From: Streptomyces roseus
Lineage (GTDB): Bacteria > Actinomycetota > Actinomycetes > Streptomycetales > Streptomycetaceae
DNA length: 51,565 nucleotides
Assembly (NCBI RefSeq): GCF_001044425.1
Contig: NZ_LFML01000014.1
Span: forward strand, 1 to 51,565
Direction of reading: 5' to 3'
A model generated the notes under the pieces. It had not been told where the DNA came from. It saw only the letters and a program-made list of their open reading frames with translations, and ran no database searches. The translations under genes and the position numbers were made by a program. This document shows positions 7,745-16,003 of the stretch, one piece after another (within the stretch, counting starts at the first letter, position 1; each line of letters begins with the position of its first letter).

Positions 7745-9120
7745 GCCGCCTCCTGCAGGGGGTGCTTCCGGTGGCGGCCGAGTGCGGTGAGCGCGGCGTG
7801 CGCCGCGCTCAGTCCGCTGCGGACAGCGCCCTCCATGGTCGCGGGCCAACCGGTGGCGGTCCACGCACCGGCGAGGTAGAGGCCCGGCGTGTCGGTCCGC
7901 GCCCCGGGGCGCAGCCGGCCGACGCCGGGGGTGGGGGCGAACGTGGCGGTCCGCTCCCGGGTCACGAAGAAGTCCCGTACCTTGGCGCCCCGCGCGGCCG
8001 GCAGCAGCCGTTCGAGCTCGGGCAGGTATTTGGCGCGCAGCACCGACACCGGCTCGTCGATGTCGTCCTGGGCCGCCGACTGGGACAGCGCCAGGTACTG
8101 GCCGCCGTCGGGGAGCCCGGAGGAGTCGGTGCGGTCGAACACCCACTGGACCGGGGAGCCGAGGGCGGCGAAGAAGGGCCGCTTGAGCACCTTGCGGTCG
8201 TACACGACGTGGACGTTGAGGATGGGCGCGGTGCCGATGTCCAGGAGCTTGTCCGGGTCGGCGAGGGCGCCGGGCGGCAGCAGGGCGTGCGCCTCGCGCT
8301 GCGGGACGGCGAGGACGACGGCGGCGGCGTCGAGGGATTCGCCCTCGGTGTCGACCCGCCAGTTCCCCTCCGGCGTACGGGAGACGCCGGTGACGCGGGT
8401 GCGCAGCTCGGTGCGTACGCCTGCGGAGTCGAGCTGTTTGCGGGCGAGGGTGTCGTGCAGGTCGCCGAGCGGGACGGTGGCCCAGCCGATGTCGGCGGCG
8501 CCGTTCTCGGAGAGCAGGCCGGTCTTGAACACCGTGGCGGCCAGGCCCAGCGAGGCGTGGCCGGCGGTGGCGTTGAGGGTCGCGATGCCGACGAGGTCCC
8601 ACAGGGCCTCGATGGTGCGCGGGCTCTGGCCCTGGCGGCCGAGCCAGGTCGCGAAGTCCACGCCGTCCAGGGCCGGGTCGGCGGGGTCGAGCCGGCGCAG
8701 CGCGAGGGCGGCGCGGCCCACGCTCGCCCGCTCGGCGAGCGAGAGGTGGGGGTAGCGGGCCAGGGAGCCGGCGAGGTGGAGCGGTACGGGCAGGGCGCTG
8801 CGGCGCAGCCGGCCCAGGCGCGGCCCGGCGGGGTGGGCGACGTCGAGTACGGGGACGTCGAGGCGGTCCTGGACGGGGGCGAGGTGCGCGCCTTCGACGC
8901 GGTCGAGGAACCACCGGTAGGCGGTGCAGCAGCGCAGGTAGACGTGCTGGCCGTTGTCGACGGTGAGTTCGCCGCGCTTGAAGGAGAAGGCGAGCCCGCC
9001 GAGGCGGGGGCGGCCTTCGAGGAGGGTCACCTTCAGTCCCGCGTCCGCGAGTTCGAGCGCCGCCGTCACGCCGGCGAGCCCGCCGCCGATGACGACGGCG
9101 CGGTCGTCGCTGCCGCTCAT
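7741..9120 (-). CDS. hpnE: Squalene-associated FAD-dependent desaturase HpnE
   Basis: FAD-dependent amine-oxidase/phytoene-desaturase-like protein of 459 residues. HpnE carries out the last step of the HpnCDE route, reductive conversion of hydroxysqualene to squalene. The dinucleotide-binding motif VVIGGGLAGVTAALELADAG opens the protein, followed by LEGRPRLGGLAFSF. The C-terminal FAD region GLYLAGAWTATGWPATMEGAVRSG is complete. The ATG at 9118-9120 follows GGGGAGGG. A 97-base gap with a hairpin separates it from hpnD; downstream it overlaps the prenyl synthase by four bases. Context with hpnC/hpnD makes HpnE more likely than a carotenoid desaturase. Confidence 0.93.
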   Translation of the reverse strand: MSGSDDRAVVIGGGLAGVTAALELADAGLKVTLLEGRPRLGGLAFSFKRGELTVDNGQHVYLRCCTAYRWFLDRVEGAHLAPVQDRLDVPVLDVAHPAGPRLGRLRRSALPVPLHLAGSLARYPHLSLAERASVGRAALALRRLDPADPALDGVDFATWLGRQGQSPRTIEALWDLVGIATLNATAGHASLGLAATVFKTGLLSENGAADIGWATVPLGDLHDTLARKQLDSAGVRTELRTRVTGVSRTPEGNWRVDTEGESLDAAAVVLAVPQREAHALLPPGALADPDKLLDIGTAPILNVHVVYDRKVLKRPFFAALGSPVQWVFDRTDSSGLPDGGQYLALSQSAAQDDIDEPVSVLRAKYLPELERLLPAARGAKVRDFFVTRERTATFAPTPGVGRLRPGARTDTPGLYLAGAWTATGWPATMEGAVRSGLSAAHAALTALGRHRKHPLQEAA

Positions 9121-9169
9121 GAACCCTCCCCGATGCCGTGGCCTGCGGCGCCCGCCAGGAGGGACGCGC

Positions 9170-9196
9170 CCGTCCGGGCCCTGGTTGCCCGGGCGG
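9170..9196 (-). terminator. Intercistronic hairpin between hpnD and hpnE
   Basis: CCGTCCGGGC (9170-9179) pairs with GCCCGGGCGG (9187-9196) over 10 base pairs with one G-U, around a 7-base loop, in the 97-base gap between hpnD and hpnE. It may be an attenuator or processing site; no U-run follows. Confidence 0.4.
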
Positions 9197-9217
9197 CGGG
9201 CTTGGATCCTGCCGGGC

Positions 9218-10189
9218 TCACGCGCGCCTCCGCGTGCTCTGGCGGGAGATGGTACGGGCGTCGAGGCCCGAGAGGCCGCGTACGGCGACGTACGCCTTCT
9301 CGTGCGGGGGCAGCGAGACGCGGCCGCGGAGGACGGCCTCGGGCTCGCGTTCGATGCGGTCGAGCAGCCGACGGTAGATGCCGGCCATGGCGGCGACGCA
9401 GGCGCCGCTGCGCCGGTCGAGCATGGGCAGCAGCCGGTAGCCCTCGACGAACAGGGCGCGGGCGCGCCGCACTTCGTGGTGGACGAGCCCGGCGAAATCG
9501 GCCCCGGCGGGCATCCGGTCGCTCCCGAACCCGTCCGAGCAGCCGAACTTGGCGAGGTCCTCGGCCGGCAGGTACGTACGGCCGTTGGCGGCGTCCTCGC
9601 GGACGTCGCGCAGGATGTTGGTGAGCTGGAGGGCGAGGCCGAGGGTGTCGGCGTACTCGCCGGCCCGCGCGGCGTCGGCCGCGCCGAGGCCGCCGCCGTT
9701 GACGGTGCCGAACACCCCGAGGGAGAGCCGTCCGATGGCCCCGGCCACGCAGCGGCAGTAGGCCTTGAGGTCGTCCCAGGTCTCGTAGGTCCGGCCGCGC
9801 ACGTCCATGAGGACGCCGTCGATGAGCTCGTCGAGGCCGCCGAGCGGGATCGGGAAGCGGCCCGCGGCGTGTGCGAGGGCGACGGCGACCGGATCGGTGT
9901 CGTCCTCGTCGATCTCCTCGGCCCGGATCCGTCCGAGCAGGGTGCGGGTCTCCTCCAGGCGGGCGAACTTCGCCTCGGGGGCCAGCATGCCGTCGCCGAT
10001 GTCGTCGACGCGCCGGGAGAAGGCGTACAAGGCCGACATCGCCTGCCGCTTGTCGGAGGGGAGCAGCCGGATGCCGTACGCGAAGTTGCGCGCCTGGGAG
10101 CCGGTGACGGCCTCGCAGTAGCTGTACGCCGCCAGGACCGCTGCGGACGGTGCGGACGTGTGTGCGGAACCCTCCACGGTCGGGCTCAC
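9218..10189 (-). CDS. hpnD: Presqualene diphosphate synthase HpnD
   Basis: Squalene/phytoene-synthase-fold protein of 323 residues. HpnD joins two farnesyl diphosphates to presqualene diphosphate. Two aspartate-rich metal-binding regions are visible: RRVDDIGDG, and NILRDVREDAANGRTYLPAEDL with the family signature. The frame is open further upstream, but the GTG at 10187-10189 overlaps the hpnC stop in GTGA, matching the coupling used elsewhere in this operon, and gives a normal length. A second in-frame GTG lies four codons downstream. The C-terminus is Arg/Ser-rich. Confidence 0.9.
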   Translation of the reverse strand: MSPTVEGSAHTSAPSAAVLAAYSYCEAVTGSQARNFAYGIRLLPSDKRQAMSALYAFSRRVDDIGDGMLAPEAKFARLEETRTLLGRIRAEEIDEDDTDPVAVALAHAAGRFPIPLGGLDELIDGVLMDVRGRTYETWDDLKAYCRCVAGAIGRLSLGVFGTVNGGGLGAADAARAGEYADTLGLALQLTNILRDVREDAANGRTYLPAEDLAKFGCSDGFGSDRMPAGADFAGLVHHEVRRARALFVEGYRLLPMLDRRSGACVAAMAGIYRRLLDRIEREPEAVLRGRVSLPPHEKAYVAVRGLSGLDARTISRQSTRRRA

Positions 10190-11139
10190 CCCTTTCTCGG
10201 CGCTGTGCGCAGGACGGCGGCCACCTCGCGGAGCAGTCCGCTCCTGGTGGGCTTGGGCGGGCCGGGAAGCACGTCGAATCCGGCGGCGGTGACGGCCCGC
10301 AGGGCGGCGCGCCCTCCTCCCACGAAGCCCGCGAGCAGCAGCCGGAGCCTGCCGTGCACGCTCCCCACGAGCGGCGTGCCCTCGTCGAGCAGGTCCCGGG
10401 CGCGCTGCGCCTCGTACGCGACCAGGGAGCGGACGGACGCGCCGGCGCGGGGCGCCTTGAGGTCGGTCTCGGCCACGTGGAAGCGGCGCATGTCCTCGGC
10501 CGGGAGGTAGATCCGGTCGCGGCCGAGGTCCTCCGCGACGTCCTGTACGTGTTCGACGATCTGCAGGGCGGTGCACACGGCGTCGGAGCGGCGGATCCGC
10601 TCGGGGGTGCTGGTGCCGGTGAGGGAGAGCACGAGGCGGCCGACGGGGTTCGCGGAGAGCTCGCAGTACGCGAGGAGGTCCCCGTACGTGGCGTAGCGCG
10701 CGACGCGCTGGTCCTGGCGGTTGGCCTCGATGAGGCCGAGGAAGGGCTCGGGGGTGAGGCCGTGGGCGCGGACCACGGGCCGCAGCGCTTGCAGGAGGGG
10801 GTGGTGCGGCGGCCCGCCGGGGCCGCCGAAGACGCGGCGCAGGTCGGCTTCGAGGGCGTCGAGCATGGCGAGCGGTTCGTCCGCCGCGGCCGGGTCGAGG
10901 CCGAGGAGCACGGCGTCGTGTCCGCCGGGGGCGAGGTCGCCGTCGCCGATGTCGTCGACCAGGCGGGCGTACCCGTACACCGCCATGAGGTCGTCGCGCC
11001 AGGCGCGGGGCAGGAAGGACGGGGCGACGGGGAAGTTCTCCGAGCGCGCCTTGCCGAGGGTGGCGTACGCCTGCGCTCGGGCGTCGGGGGCTGCGGGGGC
11101 CGCGTCCTGCCGTGGCCGGATACCGTGCCCGGGGGTCAC
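10186..11139 (-). CDS. hpnC: Hydroxysqualene synthase HpnC
   Basis: Squalene/phytoene-synthase-fold protein of 317 residues, paralogous to the next gene. HpnC converts presqualene diphosphate to hydroxysqualene. It shows ARSENFPVAPSFLPR near the N-terminus, typical of HpnC, and metal-binding regions YARLVDDIGDGD and HVQDVAEDLGRDRIYLPAEDM. It is the first gene of the eight-gene hopanoid operon; its stop overlaps the hpnD GTG. The start is a GTG at 11137-11139 with only a weak GGCGG upstream, so a start a few codons away is possible. Confidence 0.9.
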   Translation of the reverse strand: MTPGHGIRPRQDAAPAAPDARAQAYATLGKARSENFPVAPSFLPRAWRDDLMAVYGYARLVDDIGDGDLAPGGHDAVLLGLDPAAADEPLAMLDALEADLRRVFGGPGGPPHHPLLQALRPVVRAHGLTPEPFLGLIEANRQDQRVARYATYGDLLAYCELSANPVGRLVLSLTGTSTPERIRRSDAVCTALQIVEHVQDVAEDLGRDRIYLPAEDMRRFHVAETDLKAPRAGASVRSLVAYEAQRARDLLDEGTPLVGSVHGRLRLLLAGFVGGGRAALRAVTAAGFDVLPGPPKPTRSGLLREVAAVLRTAPRKG

Positions 11140-11240
11140 CGCCCGCCGCCCGCGCGGGGGACGGCCGTAATGCCTGGGGGCCGGAGAATTCCCGTAGCCA
11201 TTGCCGTCACATCTCCCGTTCTACACTGCCGACCCAATAC

Positions 11241-11246
11241 ATCCTA
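11241..11246 (-). promoter_or_regulatory. Candidate -10 box for the hopanoid operon
   Basis: On the minus strand TAGGAT, a good match to the streptomycete vegetative -10 (TAGRRT), lies about 100 bases upstream of the hpnC GTG. The region 17-18 bases upstream (around GAAAGTC) is a poor -35, so this is a weak call. A hopanoid operon could also use a developmental sigma factor. Confidence 0.25.
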
Positions 11247-11421
11247 TTTCGGACACGCCGCCGGACTTTCCCCGGGGTACCCCAGGCCGTTCACCTGCGG
11301 GGAATCGTCCCCTCTGGCGTGATTCAGGACTGCTCCAGCTTACGCTGTACAACGCCGCAGCAGCCTCTCGGGTATTGACACGGCCACCGAATGTCGGCGC
11401 GGAAGCCCCGGACAAGCCGAA

Positions 11422-11448
11422 GCCCCCGCCGCGCGGAGCGACGGGGGC
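11422..11448 (-). terminator. Terminator after the ABC transporter operon
   Basis: GCCCCCG (11422-11428) pairs exactly with CGGGGGC (11442-11448); the 13-base interval contains a further CCGCGCGG palindrome. It begins 16 bases beyond the stop codon of the ATPase gene. Confidence 0.6.
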
Positions 11449-11463
11449 CGGCGAGGGGCGCGG

Positions 11464-12246
11464 TCAGGCGCTGGTCGCCTTCTCGTAGGCCGAGACGACT
11501 TCCTCGGTGGGCCCGTCCATCAGCAGTTCACCCTTCTCCAGCCACAGCACGCGGCTGCAGGTGTCGCGGATGGACTTGTTGTTGTGGCTCACCAGGAAAA
11601 CGGTTCCGGCGTGCTTGCGCAGTTCGCGGATGCGCTCCTCGGAACGCACCTGGAACTTGCGGTCACCGGTGGCCAGGGCCTCGTCGATCATCAGAACGTC
11701 GTGGTCCTTGGCCGCGGCAATGGAAAAGCGCAGGCGCGCCGCCATACCGGAGGAGTACGTGCGCATCGGGAGGGAGATGAAATCGCCCTTGTCGTTGATG
11801 CCCGAGAAGTCGACGATGTCGTCGTAGCGCTCCCGGATCTGCTCGCGGCTCATTCCCATCGCGAGACCGCCGAGGACCACGTTCCGCTCTCCGGTGAGGT
11901 CGTTCATCAGTGCGGCGTTGACACCCAGCAGCGAGGGCTGGCCGTCGGTGTAGACCTTGCCGGACTCGCAGGGCAGCAGGCCCGCGATGGCGCGCAGCAG
12001 GGTGGACTTGCCGGAGCCGTTGGAGCCGATGACGCCGATGGCCTCGCCGCGGTACGCGGTGAAGGACACCCCGCGCACGGCGTGGACCCGGCGGACGCCC
12101 GGCGCGTCGCCCTTGCCCCGGCGCATTATCTTGCTCAGCGCGGCGGTGGCGCTGCCCTTGCCGGACCTGCCGGTGTTGACGCGGTAGACGATGTGCACGT
12201 CGTCGGCGATGACGGTGGGGACACTGCCCCGGTTGATCTCAGCCAC
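11464..12246 (-). CDS. TagH/Wzt-like polysaccharide ABC exporter ATPase
   Basis: ATP-binding subunit of an ABC-2 exporter of the teichoic acid / O-antigen type, 260 residues. The Walker A loop GSNGSGKST is at 74-82, the ABC signature region is YSSGMAARLRFSIA, Walker B is DVLMIDEALATGD and the H-loop is VFLVSHN. Proteins of this subfamily drive export of lipid-linked polymers. There is no long C-terminal carbohydrate-binding domain like that of some Wzt proteins, so substrate choice probably rests with the permease. The GTG at 12244-12246 overlaps the permease stop by eight bases. It is the last gene of the seven-gene polymer operon. Confidence 0.88.
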   Translation of the reverse strand: MAEINRGSVPTVIADDVHIVYRVNTGRSGKGSATAALSKIMRRGKGDAPGVRRVHAVRGVSFTAYRGEAIGVIGSNGSGKSTLLRAIAGLLPCESGKVYTDGQPSLLGVNAALMNDLTGERNVVLGGLAMGMSREQIRERYDDIVDFSGINDKGDFISLPMRTYSSGMAARLRFSIAAAKDHDVLMIDEALATGDRKFQVRSEERIRELRKHAGTVFLVSHNNKSIRDTCSRVLWLEKGELLMDGPTEEVVSAYEKATSA

Positions 12247-13177
12247 GGCCGTAACGCTCCTCAGCCTTCCAGAAGTACACGAAGCCGCCGAGGCCGATCA
12301 CGACGGCCCAGCCGACGGCGAAGGCCCAGACGTGCGGCGGCAGGTTCCCCCGGCCGTAGTCGTCGATCATGGCGAACCGGACCAGGTCCATGTAGATCGC
12401 CGCCGGGTTCCACTGGAGCACGTCCGAGACCCACCCGGGCACGTGCCTGTCCTTGAGCGCCCCGCTGATCGAGAACATGACGCCCGAGGCGTACATCCAC
12501 GTACGCGTGATGAACGGCATCAGCTGCGCGAGGTCGGGGGTCTTGGCACCCATCCGCCCGAAGACCAGCGCGAGGCCGGTGTTGAAGACGAACTGGAGCG
12601 CCAGCGTCGGGATGACGAGCAGCCAGGACAGCTTCGGGTAGTTGCCGAACGCGACCGTGACGATCACCACGACGATCATCGAGTACAGCAGCTGCTGGAG
12701 CTGCTGCATCGAGAAGGAGATCGGCAGGGAGGCGCGCGGGAAGTGCAGGGCCCGGACGAGGCCGAGGTTGCCGGGGATGGCCCGGACTCCCGCCATCAGC
12801 GAGCTCTGGGTGAAGGTGAAGACGAAGATGCCCGTCACCAGGAAGGGGATGTAGACCCCCTTCTCCATGCCGCGGCCCGCGTTCAGGATCAGGCCGAAGA
12901 TCAGGTAGTACACGAGCGCGTTGAGCAGTGGGGTCGCCACCTGCCAGATCTGGCCGAGCTTCGCGTCGCTGTACTGCGCCATCAGCTTGGCCCGGGAGAA
13001 CGCCATGATGAAGTGGCGCCGGTCCCACAGCTGCCGCACGTATTCGGCCAGGGTGGGCCGGGCACCGCTGACGGACAGGCCGTACTTCCTGGCGAGCTCC
13101 GCGGGGCTCAGCCCGGCGTCATCGGACGGCGGCTTGCTCGTGGCGAGGGCGCCATCCTGCTGGGTTGTGTCACTCAC
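12239..13177 (-). CDS. TagG/Wzm-like polysaccharide ABC exporter permease
   Basis: ABC-2 type membrane permease of 312 residues with about six predicted membrane segments, for example LLNALVYYLIFGLIL, FLVTGIFVFTF, LYSMIVVVIVTVAF and VWAFAVGWAVVIGLGGFVYF. The N-terminal cytoplasmic part contains the amphipathic helix region usual for TagG/Wzm. It pairs with the ATPase gene that overlaps its end. The GTG at 13175-13177 is used; a 126-base gap separates it from the glycosyltransferase gene upstream, so an extra promoter there is possible. Likely cargo is the product of the upstream CDP-alcohol and glycosyl transferases (inference). Confidence 0.87.
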   Translation of the reverse strand: MSDTTQQDGALATSKPPSDDAGLSPAELARKYGLSVSGARPTLAEYVRQLWDRRHFIMAFSRAKLMAQYSDAKLGQIWQVATPLLNALVYYLIFGLILNAGRGMEKGVYIPFLVTGIFVFTFTQSSLMAGVRAIPGNLGLVRALHFPRASLPISFSMQQLQQLLYSMIVVVIVTVAFGNYPKLSWLLVIPTLALQFVFNTGLALVFGRMGAKTPDLAQLMPFITRTWMYASGVMFSISGALKDRHVPGWVSDVLQWNPAAIYMDLVRFAMIDDYGRGNLPPHVWAFAVGWAVVIGLGGFVYFWKAEERYGRG

Positions 13178-13303
13178 AAGTTGAAACTTTCCGTCTTCAA
13201 GATGCGGCAGTAGGTGGCATCGGGCCTGGGGCGCTCGGCCCGTGATCGTGCATGTCCGGGCACGCGTGTTCCGTGACCACGTATGTTCTCAGACGCGAGC
13301 CTG

Positions 13304-14188
13304 TCAGATCACAGGCGGTCGGCCCAGCCGGGTCAGCCGCCAGACCGTGCGCCACTTCATGGGGCGCCGGGGACCGCAGGGAGTGGTCCATCCCTCCTTG
13401 AACCCACCGAACCAGGCCTTGAGCGCCGGTGCCGAGGGCTTGCGCAGGAGCGTCAGCAGGAGCCAGACGCCCAGGTAGACCGGGACCAGCGGGGCGGGCA
13501 GGTTGCGGCGGGCGAGCCACACCCGGTTACGGGCCACCATACGGTGGTAGACCGCGTGCCGGGAGGGGGCGGTCGTCGGATGCAGCAGCACCATGTCCGC
13601 CCGGTAGTCGATCAGCCACCCTGCGTCCAGTGCCCGCCAGGCGAGATCCGTTTCCTCGTGCGCGTAGAAGAACTCCCCCGGCAACCCTCCGACCTGCTTG
13701 AACACGGCCGTGCGGACGGCGTTGGCGCCGCCCAGGAAGGTGGTCACGCGGGAGGAGCGCATCGGGTCCGAGGCGCGCAGCCGGGGCACGTGGCGGCGCT
13801 GGGTCTCGCCGGACTCCGGATCGGCGATCCGGAAGCTGACGATCCCGAGCCGGGGGTCCTCGGCGAAGGCCTGCCGGCACAGCTCGGCGGTGTCGGTGCG
13901 CTCCAGCAGTCCGTCGTCGTCGAGGAAGAGCAGGGCGTCGACCTCGCCGCCGCCGGGGCCGAAGGCCTCGATGCCGACGTTGCGGCCGCCGGGGATGCCC
14001 AGGTTCTCGGGCAGCTCGACGCACCGGACGCCCTCGGGGAGCCCGGTGGGCCGGACCCCCTGGCCCACGACGACGACCTCGACCGGGTCGCCCTCCTGGC
14101 GGGCCACCGAGTCGAGGAGCGCCTTGAGCTCGTCGGGGCGGTTGCCCATGGTGATGATCACGGCGCCCAGCCGCATCGGCGTGCTCAC
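13304..14188 (-). CDS. Glycosyltransferase family 2
   Basis: GT-A fold glycosyltransferase of 294 residues. It starts with the typical beta strand LGAVIITMGNRPDELKALLDSV, has the metal-binding FLDDDG motif (Asp90-Asp92), the family block ENLGIPGGRNVGIE, and an EETDLAWR acceptor-site motif of the GT2 ED type, followed by one or two C-terminal hydrophobic segments (PVYLGVWLLLTLL). Rhamnosyl- and galactofuranosyl-transferases look alike, so the donor sugar is not assigned. The GTG at 14186-14188 overlaps the preceding stop in GTGA; an in-frame ATG sits four codons later. It is in the polymer operon, and an odd C-terminal TPCGPRR segment is present. Confidence 0.87.
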   Translation of the reverse strand: MSTPMRLGAVIITMGNRPDELKALLDSVARQEGDPVEVVVVGQGVRPTGLPEGVRCVELPENLGIPGGRNVGIEAFGPGGGEVDALLFLDDDGLLERTDTAELCRQAFAEDPRLGIVSFRIADPESGETQRRHVPRLRASDPMRSSRVTTFLGGANAVRTAVFKQVGGLPGEFFYAHEETDLAWRALDAGWLIDYRADMVLLHPTTAPSRHAVYHRMVARNRVWLARRNLPAPLVPVYLGVWLLLTLLRKPSAPALKAWFGGFKEGWTTPCGPRRPMKWRTVWRLTRLGRPPVI

Positions 14189-14964
14189 TTGAGCCTGCTG
14201 GAGGCCAGGATCGACACCAGGTGCAGCACCGTCTGGAGCATCGCGATGCCGGCCAGCACGGCGACGCCGAGCCGGGTGAAGTACAGGTCGCCCCGTATCT
14301 GGTCCACGATCGCCAGCAGCAGGATCAGGAGCGAGGCCTCGATGCCGAGGACGAGCCGGTGGAACTTGAGCGCGGACGCGGCGCGGCGGGCCAGCGCCAT
14401 GCCGGAGGAGCGCGGCTCGGCCGCTGCCTCGGCGACGGGCTCCTTGCCGGTCTGGTGGCGGGCGACGCCGACCAGGTCGGTCTCTGCCTTGATCAGGATG
14501 GCGCCGAGGGCGGCGAGGGTGCCGAGGAACGCCCACAGCCAGTCGATCCGGCCGGTGCCCCACAGATCGGATGCGCGCAGGCCGAGGCCGACGAGCACCG
14601 CGGCGTCGCACAGGTAGGCGCCGACCCGGTCCAGGTACACGCCGGCCAGGGAGTACTGCTTCTTCCAGCGGGCGACCTCGCCGTCGACGCAGTCGAGCAG
14701 CAGGTACATCTGGACCGCCACCACGCCGAGGACGGCGCCCCAGATGCCCGGGATGAGCAGCGCCGGGCAGGCCAGGACACCCGCGAGGGTCATCACGTAG
14801 GTCAGCTGGTTGGGCGTGACCTCGGTGCCGACCAGGACCCGGGTGATGCGCAGGGAGATCTCGCGCATGTACAGGCGGCCGCCCCAGTGCTCGCCACTGC
14901 GCCGGTCCTTGACGCCCGGCGGGTGAACGACGGGCCGGAGTTCAGCTACGGATGGTCTTGGCAT
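14185..14964 (-). CDS. CDP-alcohol phosphotransferase-like membrane protein lacking the fourth motif Asp
   Basis: Integral membrane protein of 259 residues with the CDP-alcohol phosphotransferase core. The motif reads D91-x2-D94-G-x2-A-R, then G108-x3-D112, but the position of the fourth, catalytic aspartate (116) is Ala. Active members normally have Asp there as the general base. Membrane segments include YVMTLAGVLACPALLIPGIW, GLGLRA to AALGAIL, and two near the C-terminus. The ATG at 14962-14964 lies inside the end of the dehydrogenase gene (23-base overlap). A frame open further upstream is not used. It may transfer a polyol phosphate with altered chemistry or be a non-catalytic partner of the DUF5941 protein. 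Confidence 0.85.
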   Translation of the reverse strand: MPRPSVAELRPVVHPPGVKDRRSGEHWGGRLYMREISLRITRVLVGTEVTPNQLTYVMTLAGVLACPALLIPGIWGAVLGVVAVQMYLLLDCVDGEVARWKKQYSLAGVYLDRVGAYLCDAAVLVGLGLRASDLWGTGRIDWLWAFLGTLAALGAILIKAETDLVGVARHQTGKEPVAEAAAEPRSSGMALARRAASALKFHRLVLGIEASLLILLLAIVDQIRGDLYFTRLGVAVLAGIAMLQTVLHLVSILASSRLK

Positions 14965-16003
14965 AGTCGGCGTACGCGTCCCTGATCTCGGCTGTGGACA
15001 GATTGAGGTGCTCCAGGATCGTGAAGCGTCCCGGGCGGGTCTGGGGGGCGTACTCGACGGCCGCGACGAACTCGTCCACGCTGAACCCGATCTCCGCGGG
15101 CAGCACGGGCAGGCCGTGGCCGCGCAGCGACTCCACGAAGAGGCCGGCCTGCTCGTCGGCGCCGCGCAGGAACATCGCGAAGGCGGCCCCGAGGCCCACC
15201 TGCTCGCCGTGGAGCGCGGAGCGCCCGGGGTAGAGCAGGTCGAAGGCGTGGCTGATCTCGTGGCAGGCACCGGACGCCGGGCGGGTGTCCCCGCTGATCG
15301 ACATGGCGATGCCGGTGAGGACCAGGGACTCCGCGAGCACGGTGAGGAAGGTGTCGTCGCCGCAGCCGCCCGGGTGGCGCAGGACGGCCTCGCCGGCCGT
15401 ACGGGCCATGGCGGCGGCCAGGCCGTCCACGGACTCGCCGGTGATCTTGTGCGAGAGCTCCCAGTCGGCGATGGCCGAGATGTTGGAGAGCGCGTCGCCG
15501 ATGCCGGAGCGGACGAACCGCACCGGGGCGTCACGGATCACGTCGAGGTCGATGACCATCGCGATCGGCGTGGGCACGCCGTAGGAGCCGCGGCCGTTGT
15601 CGTTGTCCAGCGTGGCCACCGGCGAGCAGATGCCGTCGTGGGCCAGGTTGGTGGCGACGGCCACCATGGGCAGCCCGACGCGCGCCGCGGCGTACTTCGC
15701 CACGTCGATGATCTTGCCGCCGCCCAGGCCGACGACGGCGTCGTAGCGACTGCCCTTTATGTCGTCGGCCAGCTTGACGGCGGAGTCGATCGTGCCGTCG
15801 GCGACCGGGTACCAGTCGGCGTGCGGCAGGACGGGCTCCAGCTTGGAGCGCAGCAGCTGACCGGAGCCGCCGCTGATCGCGATCGCCAGCTTGCCGGACG
15901 CCGAGATCCGCTGGTCGGCCAGGAGGCCGGCCAGGTCGTCCATGGCGCCGCGGCTGATGTCGACGACGACCGGGGAGGGGATGAGCCTCGTCAGTACTGG
16001 CAT
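14942..16003 (-). CDS. Glycerol-1-phosphate dehydrogenase-like iron/zinc enzyme
   Basis: Member of the iron-containing alcohol dehydrogenase / dehydroquinate synthase superfamily, 353 residues, most like sn-glycerol-1-phosphate dehydrogenases (archaeal EgsA, bacterial AraM). Supporting motifs are the NAD(P)-binding GLGGGKIIDVAKYAA (92-106), AHDGICSP (121-128), which mirrors SHDGxxSP of G1P dehydrogenases, and GDTRPASGACHEISHAFD. Likely metal ligands are Asp170, His248 and His265. It would reduce dihydroxyacetone phosphate to G1P, or a related keto-phosphate to a polyol phosphate. It sits between the nucleotidyltransferase (13-base overlap) and a CDP-alcohol transferase, which argues for supplying the polyol head group. 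Confidence 0.85.
   Translation of the reverse strand: MPVLTRLIPSPVVVDISRGAMDDLAGLLADQRISASGKLAIAISGGSGQLLRSKLEPVLPHADWYPVADGTIDSAVKLADDIKGSRYDAVVGLGGGKIIDVAKYAAARVGLPMVAVATNLAHDGICSPVATLDNDNGRGSYGVPTPIAMVIDLDVIRDAPVRFVRSGIGDALSNISAIADWELSHKITGESVDGLAAAMARTAGEAVLRHPGGCGDDTFLTVLAESLVLTGIAMSISGDTRPASGACHEISHAFDLLYPGRSALHGEQVGLGAAFAMFLRGADEQAGLFVESLRGHGLPVLPAEIGFSVDEFVAAVEYAPQTRPGRFTILEHLNLSTAEIRDAYADYAKTIRS

Larger units (their letters stand above)
11140..11463. other. Intergenic region carrying the hopanoid operon promoter
   Basis: This 324-base gap separates the hopanoid operon (start at 11139, minus) from the end of the exporter operon (11464, minus). It has lower GC than the genes around it, as expected for a promoter region. 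It contains a TAGGAT candidate -10 box and the exporter terminator, listed separately. No short gene or recognisable RNA was seen. Confidence 0.5.

Noticed and set aside
7741..9120. Carotenoid desaturase (CrtI/CrtN)
   Set aside because: The fold is similar, but placement between hpnD and the prenyl synthase beside shc makes HpnE far more likely.
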